The notes under the pieces: model-generated
Seen by the model: only the letters and a program-made list of their open reading frames with translations
Databases searched by the model: none
What the model was told of the DNA's origin: nothing
Shown here: positions 1 to 5,346 of the stretch, in pieces
How the letters are laid out: the number at the start of each line of letters is the position of its first letter
Numbering within the stretch: position 1 is the first letter of the stretch
Made by a program: the position numbers and the translations under genes
Assembly: GCF_035506375.1 (NCBI RefSeq)
Contig: NZ_DATJPM010000063.1
Coordinates: 1 to 5,346 of the forward strand
Length of the DNA: 5,346 bases
DNA from: Methanocella sp.
GTDB taxonomy: Archaea > Halobacteriota > Methanocellia > Methanocellales > Methanocellaceae
Reading direction: 5' to 3'

Positions 1-1
1 G

Positions 2-670
2 CTCAGGGACTCTATTCTTAGTATCTTAAGCGCACACACGCTCGACTTCGACGATTACATCGCGAAGCACGAGAAGCCCGTCGTGGTCGTCTTTACCGGC
101 GTCAACGGCACCGGCAAGACCACGACCATCGCGAAGCTCGCAGAGCGCCTCAAGGAGAAGAACGTCGACGTGGTGATCGCCGCGGGCGACACGTTCCGGG
201 CGGGCGCCATCGAGCAGCTCGAAAAGCACGCCGACCGCATCGGCGTAAAGATGATCAAGCACGCCCAGGGCTCGGACCCGGCGGCCGTCATATACGATGC
301 GGTGACATACGCGAAGAGCAATAAGAAGGACGTGGTGCTGGCGGACACGGCGGGCCGGCTGCACACCAACGTCAACCTCATGGAACAGTTAAGAAAGATC
401 AGCCGCGTCATCAAGCCCGACCTCGTCATTTTCGTGGACGAGGCCATCGCCGGGAACGACGCCGTGGAGCGGGCCAGGCTGTTTAATGATGCGGTGCCCA
501 TCAGCGGCTCGATTTTAACGAAGGCCGACGCCGACTCCAAGGGCGGGGCGGCCATATCCATCGCCCACATCACCGGCAAGCCGATTTTATTTTTAGGCGT
601 GGGCCAGGAATACAAGGACCTCAAGAAGTTCGACCCGAACTGGTTCGTGGACCGCCTGCTCGAACGCTGA
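2..670 (+). CDS. ftsY: Signal recognition particle receptor FtsY, 3' part (GTPase NG domain)
   Basis: FtsY is the SRP receptor GTPase. It docks the SRP54-ribosome complex at the cytoplasmic membrane so that membrane and secreted proteins are inserted during translation. The frame is open from base 2, so the true start and the N-terminal region lie upstream; 222 residues are visible. The end of the helical N domain is followed by the G domain. G1/P-loop GVNGTGKT is at in-window residues 33-40 (98-121), the G2 motif DTFRAGA at 63-69, G3 DTAGR at 115-119, and G4 TKADAD at 172-177, followed by the SKGGAA and GVGQEYKDLKKFDP closing elements. The DEAIAGNDAVERA stretch and TKADAD are typical of archaeal FtsY rather than of Ffh/SRP54, and there is no C-terminal M domain. 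A GTG at 83 lies just before the P-loop and cannot be the real start. The identification is firm. Confidence 0.97.
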   Translation, partial: LRDSILSILSAHTLDFDDYIAKHEKPVVVVFTGVNGTGKTTTIAKLAERLKEKNVDVVIAAGDTFRAGAIEQLEKHADRIGVKMIKHAQGSDPAAVIYDAVTYAKSNKKDVVLADTAGRLHTNVNLMEQLRKISRVIKPDLVIFVDEAIAGNDAVERARLFNDAVPISGSILTKADADSKGGAAISIAHITGKPILFLGVGQEYKDLKKFDPNWFVDRLLER

Positions 671-719
671 GCTTTTATTCCAAAGCTATTTGAAACTGCG
701 GCGGGTATTGACTTCTGGC

Positions 720-2570
720 ATGAGACCCCTCATATATGGCAACGGCACGCTGCTGGTCTGCGTCGACGAGCGCGGCGTGGCCCGGGACTTTTACTATCCC
801 TACGCCGGCATGGAGAACCACGGGGGCAACATACGCCTCGGGCTCTTCGACATTGACATGAAAAAGTTCTCCTGGCTGGACTGCTGGGAGATAGAGCAGC
901 GGTACGACGGCGCCTCGCTCGTCGGCGAGACCGGGTACACGAGTAAGGGCTTCGCCGCGGCCGTAAAGGTCAGGGAGACCGTCCACCACGAGCTCAACTT
1001 TTTCCTGCGCTCGTTCGAGGTGAGGAACGTCTCGGACAGGCCGAAACACTTCCGGCTTTTTTCGGCGCAGAACTACCATATCCTGGAGAACAACTACGCG
1101 AACACGGCCGTGCGGGACGGCGACATGATGAGCCACTACAAGCGGGACCGGTTCATCCTGCAGAGCTCCTCGCCGGCCTTCGACCAGTTCACGGCGGGCA
1201 TCTCCGAGTGGCGGGGCATGGAGGGCACCTGGAAGGACGCCGAGGACGGCGTACTGGCCGGCAACGTCGTGGCCCACGGCTCCGCGGACTCGGCCCTGGG
1301 CTGGACCCTGCCGGAGCTGCGGCCGGGCGAGGCGGCCACGGTGCACTTCTGGGCATGCGTAGGCCATAACTTCCCCGAGGCGAAGCGCATCAACGACTGG
1401 ATAAAGGCCAGGGACGTCGAGACGATCTACTGCTCCTGTAAAAAATTCTGGGAGGCGTTCTGCACCAGGGCCGCCCGCCCGGGGCTCGATAAGCTGCCCC
1501 CGCCCGTGCGCGAGGCGTTCACCCGGAGCCTCCTGACCGTGGCCTGCCACCTGGACCGGGGGGGCTCTATCATTGCCTCCTGCGACTCGCAGATAAAGCA
1601 GCAGGGCGCCGACTATTACACGTACTGCTGGCCCCGGGATGCCGCCTGGGCCGCGGTCGCGCTTGACCGGGCCGGGTACGGCCACCTGAGCATGCATACG
1701 TACCGCTTTTTCAAGAAGATCGTCGACCCGAAGGGGTATTTCAGGCACAAGTACACGCCCGCCGGCGACCTGGGGAGCACCTGGCACCCGCTGCCCATGG
1801 TCCAGATCGACGAGACCGCCACGCCGATATACGCCATCTATGTGCACTGGCAGGAGACCCGGGACGTAAATGAGCTTTCTTCCTTATATGAGCCGCTGGT
1901 CAAGCCCGCCGCCGACTCCCTCATGGGCTTTTTAAAGGACGGGATGCCGAAGCCGAGCTTCGACCTCTGGGAGGAGCGGAAGGGCATCTACACTTACTCC
2001 TGCGCGTCCGTGTACTCGGGCCTCCGGAGCGCCGCGGCCATCGGCCGCGTTTTAGGGGACGAGGGCAGCGCCGCGGCCTGGGACGGCGCCGCGGCGAAGC
2101 TAAAGGGCGCCGCGCTGGAGAGGCTCTATGACCAGGCCCTTGGCCGGTTCCGGAGAGGCGTGTTCGACGACACCGTGGACGCCTCCGCCTTCGCCGCGTG
2201 GTACCTGGGGCTGGTTGAGCCAGAGAGCCCCATGGCCGCGGGCACGATGGCCGCCATCGAAAAAGAGCTCATGGGGCCCGGTGGCGGCGTCGCCCGGTAT
2301 GCAGGGGACGGATACCAGGGACACATGAATAGCTGGCCGCTGTGCACGCTGTGGCTGGCCCAGTGGCACATCCGCAGGCGGGAGCTTCCCCGGGCCCTGG
2401 AGCTCATCGAGTGGTGCGCGAAGGCCGCGGCGCCCACCGGCCTCATGCCGGAGCAGACGGGCCCGGGCGGGGAACCCGTTTCCGTGCTGCCGCTCGCCTG
2501 GTCTCACTCGACCTTCATGCTGGCCGTCATCGAGTACCTGGAAGCGCTGGAAGGAAAAGGCTTATCTTAA
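720..2570 (+). CDS. Glycoside hydrolase family 15 protein (glucoamylase-like)
   Basis: This is a complete 616-residue GH15 enzyme. The family are inverting exo-hydrolases that release glucose from alpha-glucans; some archaeal and actinobacterial members are trehalases, so the substrate is not settled. The N-terminal third (to about residue 255) fits the beta-sandwich domain. The (alpha/alpha)6 catalytic barrel starts near PPPVREAF (about residue 259). Visible signatures are YCWPRDAAW (W304, D307), DLWEER with the likely general acid E418 or E419, MPEQ with the likely general base E578, and LAWSHS (W594). There is no signal peptide, so it should be cytoplasmic and could mobilise stored glycogen. 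I chose ATG 720 because MRPLIYGNG resembles the usual family beginning. An in-frame TTG at 690 would add ten residues (MKLRRVLTSG). Neither start has a convincing ribosome site; a GGCGGGT at 700-706 is 13 nt before the ATG. It starts 49 bp after ftsY. Confidence 0.93.
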   Translation: MRPLIYGNGTLLVCVDERGVARDFYYPYAGMENHGGNIRLGLFDIDMKKFSWLDCWEIEQRYDGASLVGETGYTSKGFAAAVKVRETVHHELNFFLRSFEVRNVSDRPKHFRLFSAQNYHILENNYANTAVRDGDMMSHYKRDRFILQSSSPAFDQFTAGISEWRGMEGTWKDAEDGVLAGNVVAHGSADSALGWTLPELRPGEAATVHFWACVGHNFPEAKRINDWIKARDVETIYCSCKKFWEAFCTRAARPGLDKLPPPVREAFTRSLLTVACHLDRGGSIIASCDSQIKQQGADYYTYCWPRDAAWAAVALDRAGYGHLSMHTYRFFKKIVDPKGYFRHKYTPAGDLGSTWHPLPMVQIDETATPIYAIYVHWQETRDVNELSSLYEPLVKPAADSLMGFLKDGMPKPSFDLWEERKGIYTYSCASVYSGLRSAAAIGRVLGDEGSAAAWDGAAAKLKGAALERLYDQALGRFRRGVFDDTVDASAFAAWYLGLVEPESPMAAGTMAAIEKELMGPGGGVARYAGDGYQGHMNSWPLCTLWLAQWHIRRRELPRALELIEWCAKAAAPTGLMPEQTGPGGEPVSVLPLAWSHSTFMLAVIEYLEALEGKGLS

Positions 2571-2591
2571 ATTTTGACGACGATACTTGTC

Positions 2592-3125
2592 ATGAAGCAG
2601 GCTTCCGTGGAGAACGGCCTAAGCACATATGTAGCTTTACTCAGGGGCATCAACGTCGGCGGGCGCTCACTTATAAGGATGGAGGACCTGCGGAATGCGC
2701 TCACAGCGTCCGGCTTCCGGGACGTGAGGACCGTTCTGGCGAGCGGCAATGTACTTTTTCGGGCGCCTGAGGGGGATGCGGCAACGCTGACGGAGAATAT
2801 TGAGAGAATATTAAGCCGTGCGCTGGGAAGGGATGTGGTCGTCATTGTGCGCCGCCTTGACGACCTCCGCGAGCTCCCCGGCAGATTTAAAGGCGTCGAG
2901 AACGAGCCCGGTGTCAGGCTGTTCGTCACGTTCCTCCCGGAGAGTGCCGGGACCCCATTCCTGGTGGAAGAGGAAGGCTATCGTGTCCTGTGCGCAACGA
3001 ACGGCATGATATGCATCCTGCTATATGGCACCGGCGCGGCAGAGCTTATGGGCGTCATCGAAAAGAAGTTCGGGCAAAAGGCCACGACGCGGTCGTGGAA
3101 TACCATCGCCAGGCTCCTAAAATAG
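2592..3125 (+). CDS. DUF1697 family protein
   Basis: A 177-residue protein of the DUF1697 family (about 180 residues is usual), whose biochemical role is unknown. The signatures are YVALLRGINVGG at residues 13-24, then a helix of the MEDLRNAL type, ASGNVLF at 50-56, and the closing TTRSWNTI at 165-172. The protein is soluble, with no signal peptide or membrane segment. It begins 21 bp after the hydrolase stop, so it may be read from the same transcript; an AT-rich TTAAATTTT at 2566-2574 could alternatively act as a promoter for a nearly leaderless message. I chose ATG 2592. TTG 2574 would add six residues, and GTG 2607, with GCAGG just upstream, would remove five and lie closer to the usual family beginning. 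Its third positions look less GC-rich than those of the hydrolase. DUF1697 is, to my knowledge, commoner in bacteria, so acquisition by transfer is possible but not shown. Confidence 0.88.
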   Translation: MKQASVENGLSTYVALLRGINVGGRSLIRMEDLRNALTASGFRDVRTVLASGNVLFRAPEGDAATLTENIERILSRALGRDVVVIVRRLDDLRELPGRFKGVENEPGVRLFVTFLPESAGTPFLVEEEGYRVLCATNGMICILLYGTGAAELMGVIEKKFGQKATTRSWNTIARLLK

Positions 3126-3173
3126 ATACAATGGATTAAAAAACGCCTCTACCCCTTTATTTCCTCTGGAAAC

Positions 3174-3188
3174 CGGCCTGCGCGGCCG
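3174..3188. other. Small GC-rich hairpin in the intergenic gap
   Basis: CGGCC (3174-3178) and GGCCG (3184-3188) are perfect reverse complements around a five-base loop, followed by ATTTAA. It lies 48 bp after the DUF1697 stop and just before the likely promoter of the propeller gene. It could mark a transcript end or a protein-binding palindrome. The stem is only five pairs with no T-tract, so it may be chance in GC-rich DNA. Confidence 0.25.
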
Positions 3189-3194
3189 ATTTAA

Positions 3195-3209
3195 CGCAAA
3201 GCTTATTAT
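3195..3209 (+). promoter_or_regulatory. Putative archaeal promoter (BRE/TATA) for the propeller gene
   Basis: A purine-rich GCAAAG (BRE-like) is followed by CTTATTAT (3202-3209), the best TATA-like stretch in the gap. Initiation about 25 nt downstream would fall near 3231, giving a short leader of roughly 18 nt that still contains the ribosome-binding element at 3236. The geometry is consistent, but the box is not a perfect consensus. Confidence 0.45.
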
Positions 3210-3235
3210 CACATCGCTTAAAACACATCCATATT

Positions 3236-3242
3236 GGCGGGT
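3236..3242 (+). promoter_or_regulatory. Shine-Dalgarno-like element deciding start ATG 3249
   Basis: GGCGGGT lies six bases before ATG 3249, a normal spacing. It overlaps the alternative TTG at 3234, which it therefore argues against. It departs from the GGAGGTGA consensus at the third base, so it is a weak-to-moderate site. Confidence 0.45.
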
Positions 3243-3248
3243 CAAACA

Positions 3249-4511
3249 ATGTCATCGATATACAGGCTATTTATCACAACTCTGATCGTCGGGCTTTTCA
3301 TCGCCCCGGCGCTCGCCGCCCAGGGGCCCACGGCCGACTGGACGAAGCAGCTCGGCCAGGAGGGCCAGGGCGGGGCCTACATCTCGGCGTCGCCCATTTA
3401 TAGCAACGGCATCCTTTACGTGTGCTCCTACGACGGCACCGTCTATGCGCTCCAGACGATGAACAGCGCTCCCCTCTGGAAGTTCAACGCCGGCACCACC
3501 TTCTCCACGCCCGTGTACAAGGACAGCACTCTCTACGTGGGCTCGAGCAACGGCACCTTATACGCAATCGAGACGCTTTATGGCAAGGAGAAGTGGCGGT
3601 TCAAGGCGTACGCCAATGTCGACTCCACGCCCCTGCTCATGAACGGCATCTTGTTCGTGGGCTCTGACGACGGCCGGGTCTACGCGCTCGACCCCAACAA
3701 CGGGAACCAGATCTGGAACGTCAGCGTGGGCAGCGGCGTGTCCACGGCCCTGGAGAGCTACGAAAACGTCCTGTACGTGGGCACCTCCGACGGCAGCCTG
3801 GTCGCCATCGACCCGTATACTCCAAAGGTCAAGTGGTCCGTTAAGGTGGGGGAGAGGGCCTACTCGCCCCTTGCCACCGACGACGGCACCCTGTATATCG
3901 GCACATATGACGGGTACATCGTCTCCCTGGACCACAACCAGGGCAGCGTCAACTGGAAGAACCAGACAGGCGGCGCCGTGAGCTCGACGCCCGTTTACTA
4001 CGACGGCAACATCTACGCCGGCTCCTGGGACGGCAAGCTGTACTGCTTCAACGCGACGAACGGCAGGCCCGTCTGGCAATACGCCACCGGGGGCCCCATC
4101 AAGGCGGCCCCGTTCATCGACAAGTCAAAAGGGATAATCTACGTTGGCTCCGGCGACCAGTACCTGCACGCCGTGGACGCCCGGTACGGCCTGCCCTACT
4201 GGAAGTTCAAGGCCGACTCGCCCGTCTATTCGACGCCCGTCATGGCCAACGGCAAGCTGTACTTCAGCTCCTACGGCACGAGCACGGGCGGAGGCACCGT
4301 GTACTCGCTCACGCTTCCCGAGAACCTGACCATCGTCACGCCCACGCCGGCGCCCACGGTGCCGCCGACGCCGACCCCTGCGCCGACCGTGACGCCGGTC
4401 GTCGTGACCTTAGTCCCATCGTCTACCCCCTCGTCATCGTGGTGCCCGCTGCCGGGCCTTCTCGGGATGGCCATCGGCCTGCTGGCACTGGCCACATACC
4501 GCAGGCGCTGA
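3249..4511 (+). CDS. Secreted PQQ-like beta-propeller repeat protein with C-terminal surface anchor
   Basis: A 420-residue exported protein. Residues 1-23 form a Sec signal peptide (Arg6, hydrophobic core 7-18, likely cleavage after ALA or one residue later). The body carries eight PQQ-type repeats of the form YVGSxDGxLYAI-x-W, beginning at residues 57, 96, 136, 176, 216, 256, 298 and 338. There are eight docking tryptophans; the first (W31) precedes repeat 1 and the last repeat lacks one, so N- and C-terminal strands probably close one blade. This fits an eight-bladed propeller, as in BamB and quinoprotein relatives. The fold binds proteins or ligands; nothing shows that this one binds PQQ or is an enzyme. 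A Thr/Pro-rich linker (364-383) leads to PGL (402-404), a hydrophobic helix and RRR (418-420), resembling PGF-CTERM archaeosortase signals. Start ATG 3249 is preferred over TTG 3234 because of the ribosome site and a cleaner signal peptide. It appears to have its own promoter. Confidence 0.92.
   Translation: MSSIYRLFITTLIVGLFIAPALAAQGPTADWTKQLGQEGQGGAYISASPIYSNGILYVCSYDGTVYALQTMNSAPLWKFNAGTTFSTPVYKDSTLYVGSSNGTLYAIETLYGKEKWRFKAYANVDSTPLLMNGILFVGSDDGRVYALDPNNGNQIWNVSVGSGVSTALESYENVLYVGTSDGSLVAIDPYTPKVKWSVKVGERAYSPLATDDGTLYIGTYDGYIVSLDHNQGSVNWKNQTGGAVSSTPVYYDGNIYAGSWDGKLYCFNATNGRPVWQYATGGPIKAAPFIDKSKGIIYVGSGDQYLHAVDARYGLPYWKFKADSPVYSTPVMANGKLYFSSYGTSTGGGTVYSLTLPENLTIVTPTPAPTVPPTPTPAPTVTPVVVTLVPSSTPSSSWCPLPGLLGMAIGLLALATYRRR
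3417..4317 (+). repeat. Eight degenerate ~120-nt tandem repeats encoding propeller blades
   Basis: Codons for the Y/F-V-G-S/T-x-D-G motif begin at 3417, 3534, 3654, 3774, 3894, 4014, 4140 and 4260. The spacings are 117, 120, 120, 120, 120, 126 and 120 nt, so the period is nearly constant. Conservation is mainly at protein level, with shared DNA words such as TACGTGGGC. This is a coding repeat within the propeller gene, not a separate element. Confidence 0.85.
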
Positions 4512-4522
4512 CCGCCATCATG

Positions 4523-4531
4523 TTTTATATA
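4523..4531 (+). promoter_or_regulatory. Putative TATA box for the cupin gene
   Basis: TTTTATATA sits in an almost pure A/T stretch (4523-4552) that contrasts sharply with the GC-rich genes on both sides. Initiation about 25 nt downstream would fall near 4551-4555, giving a very short leader that begins close to the ribosome-binding site. The T-runs in the same stretch could also end the propeller transcript, as archaeal termination uses oligo-T. Confidence 0.6.
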
Positions 4532-4552
4532 TTTTAATATATAATATTATTT

Positions 4553-4558
4553 GAGGGT
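4553..4558 (+). promoter_or_regulatory. Ribosome-binding site deciding start ATG 4563
   Basis: GAGGGT lies four bases before ATG 4563. It overlaps the alternative in-frame TTG at 4551 and so supports ATG 4563 as the start. Confidence 0.6.
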
Positions 4559-4562
4559 AAAA

Positions 4563-5069
4563 ATGGACGTTTTCCCAGTAGATATGCCGGAGGATGGAGG
4601 GCCAATCAGCCTGCGATCCTGCCCTATAAAGACGGATAAGGTCGCCTTTAGCGTTTATTCTTTCCAGCCATGGCAGGCGCTTTCAATGCACCGCCACACC
4701 AACAGTGACGAGGTGTTCTACGTCGTCGGCGGCCGGTGTCTTTTCTACGTGGGCAGCGAGACGAGGCCCGTCGGCCCGGGCCACGCAGTCTACGTGCCCT
4801 CGGGCGCCGGCCACGCCGTGCTATCCTGCGAGAAGGGCGCCACGCTCTTATCGGTCCAGGGCCCGCGGCCTGTCACGTCCATCTACGGTAACCTGGAGTA
4901 CTTCTGCCCGGCCTGCGGCCTCGAGACGCCGCTCCCCGAGGGCACGGCCACGGGCGACGTGACGAGGTGCCCCAGGTGTAAAACAGCCGTACGCCTGGCC
5001 GAGGCGGGCGCGGCCTTCGACGCCGAGCCCGCCGCGGCCGGTCGGCCGGACGAGGCCCGGGCGCTGTAG
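4563..5069 (+). CDS. Cupin domain protein with C-terminal zinc ribbon
   Basis: A 168-residue soluble protein. Residues about 25-100 form a small single cupin barrel: motif 1 has H43-x-H45-x4-E50 followed by VFYVVGG, and motif 2 is GHAVYVPSGAGH ending in H84. H43, H45, E50 and H84 form the usual metal site, so the barrel probably binds a divalent metal. Downstream, C115-P-A-C118 and C136-P-R-C139 make two CPxC knuckles 17 residues apart, a rubredoxin/zinc-ribbon-type site. The last 25 or so residues are Ala-rich and probably disordered. Cupins of this size include sugar isomerases, dioxygenases and ligand sensors; the activity cannot be read from the sequence. The ribbon could bind a protein or nucleic acid partner, or hold an iron or zinc atom. 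Start ATG 4563 follows GAGGGT; TTG 4551 would add four residues. It has its own AT-rich promoter, 51 bp after the propeller gene. Confidence 0.85.
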   Translation: MDVFPVDMPEDGGPISLRSCPIKTDKVAFSVYSFQPWQALSMHRHTNSDEVFYVVGGRCLFYVGSETRPVGPGHAVYVPSGAGHAVLSCEKGATLLSVQGPRPVTSIYGNLEYFCPACGLETPLPEGTATGDVTRCPRCKTAVRLAEAGAAFDAEPAAAGRPDEARAL

Positions 5070-5106
5070 GCTGCGCATGTCGTTTCGCATATTCCCGCTT
5101 TTCCCC

Positions 5107-5137
5107 TATGCCTTCCTGGAGTTTCCCAGACGGCATA
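5107..5137 (+). other. Imperfect stem-loop downstream of the cupin gene
   Basis: TATGCC (5107-5112) pairs with GGCATA (5132-5137). Inside it, CTGG (5116-5119) pairs with CCAG (5126-5129) around the loop AGTTTC. The two helices are separated by a small 3/2 internal loop, giving ten pairs in 31 nt. It starts 37 bp after the cupin stop and has no T-tract, so it could protect a transcript 3' end rather than terminate it. Chance pairing is not excluded. Confidence 0.35.
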
Positions 5138-5204
5138 ACATGTGAGCTCCGGGATGGTTTGCTTCTCTTTAAGGCACAACGGTGACGGGGGCACTATTTT
5201 TCAC

Positions 5205-5274
5205 CACAAAGGCACGAAGAGCACGGAGGCTCACAAAGACTTTTTTATAATTAAGAGACAAAGGGCACAGAGCC
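5205..5274. repeat. Degenerate CAC-AAG repeat, period 8-10 nt
   Basis: Four units run head to tail: CACAAAGG (5205), CACGAAGAG (5213), CACGGAGGCT (5222) and CACAAAGAC (5232). After a T6/AT-rich spacer come GACAAAGGG (5257) and CACAGAGCC (5266). A further loose match, CACAGGGGC, is at 5309. Similar CACARAGR intergenic repeats occur, as far as I know, scattered in various archaeal and bacterial genomes, with no agreed function. No transposase, CRISPR-length repeat or coding sequence accompanies it here. Confidence 0.6.
5241..5246 (+). terminator. Possible oligo-T termination site
   Basis: Six T residues followed by ATAATTAA lie 171 bp after the cupin stop; a TTTTTT run also ends at 5201. Archaeal RNA polymerase can stop on such tracts without a hairpin. 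Weak evidence, since the tract sits inside the repeat region and could have other roles. Confidence 0.25.
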
Positions 5275-5346
5275 GCTTTTTGAACTTTTAAGATACAGGA
5301 TATGATGGCACAGGGGCAAAAAGTGCTCTTGTTCATTCCACTGTGT

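Larger units (their letters stand above)
5070..5346. other. Non-coding tail of the window
   Basis: These 277 bp hold no ORF with a convincing start, codon pattern or recognisable product on either strand. They are less GC-rich than the genes and contain T-runs (5196-5201, 5241-5246), a stem-loop (5107-5137) and a short-period repeat (5205-5274), described separately. The next gene must begin beyond the window. Confidence 0.6.

Noticed and set aside
83..670. GTG 83 as the start of a short GTPase gene
   Set aside because: It would begin only five codons before the P-loop and remove the N domain. The frame stays open upstream to base 2 with FtsY-like residues.
675..1847. Long open frame (390 codons) on the minus strand, opposite the hydrolase gene
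   Set aside because: It lies opposite a gene with clear GH15 motifs. Long antisense frames are expected in GC-rich DNA, and its product is Arg/Val/Gly-rich with no recognisable domain.
3558..4079. Minus-strand open frame of 173 codons opposite the propeller gene
   Set aside because: It mirrors the 120-nt coding repeat of the propeller gene and has no known motif, so it is a shadow of the repeats.
4338..4397. Microsatellite-like CCGACG/CCCACG run
   Set aside because: It encodes the Thr/Pro linker of the propeller protein in frame, which fully explains the low complexity.
5205..5274. CRISPR array
   Set aside because: The units are only 8-10 nt and degenerate, with no unique spacers of 30-40 nt and no cas gene.
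5169..5336. Small minus-strand ORF of 55 residues (ATG at 5336) through the short-period repeat
   Set aside because: Its central part (KKVFVSLRALRAFVVK) is just the translation of the repeat on the minus strand. There is no ribosome site, and such ORFs are a known kind of false gene call.

Overview
The window looks like a chromosomal segment of a GC-rich methanogenic archaeon. The evidence is an FtsY of archaeal type (TKADAD in place of TKLDG at G4), a secreted PQQ-type propeller with a Thr/Pro linker and an archaeosortase-like tail, archaeal-style TATA boxes, and no bacterial -35/-10 promoters. From general familiarity with gene style I would place it near Methanocellales. That is inference: no rRNA or methanogenesis gene is present to confirm it.

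Layout, all genes on the + strand: (1) 2-670, the 3' part of ftsY, the SRP receptor GTPase, cut by the window edge. (2) 720-2570, a complete cytoplasmic family-15 glycoside hydrolase (glucoamylase type; trehalase activity is possible). (3) 2592-3125, a DUF1697 protein of unknown function, 21 bp after the hydrolase. (4) 3126-3248, a regulatory gap with a small GC hairpin, a TATA-like box and a Shine-Dalgarno-like element. (5) 3249-4511, an exported eight-repeat beta-propeller protein with a signal peptide, a Thr/Pro linker and a C-terminal PG-hydrophobic-Arg anchor. (6) 4512-4562, a short, very AT-rich promoter region. (7) 4563-5069, a small protein joining a cupin to a four-cysteine zinc ribbon. 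(8) 5070-5346, a tail without a credible gene, holding an imperfect stem-loop and a degenerate CAC-AAG repeat with a period of about 9 nt.

The genes do not form an obvious single pathway. ftsY is a housekeeping protein-targeting gene. The hydrolase fits mobilisation of an intracellular alpha-glucan reserve and may share a transcript with the DUF1697 gene. The propeller and cupin genes each appear to have their own promoter. I found no clear new defence, mobile or biosynthetic system. The most worthwhile leads are the cupin/zinc-ribbon fusion, the PGL variant of the surface-anchor signal, and the short-period repeat after the cupin gene.
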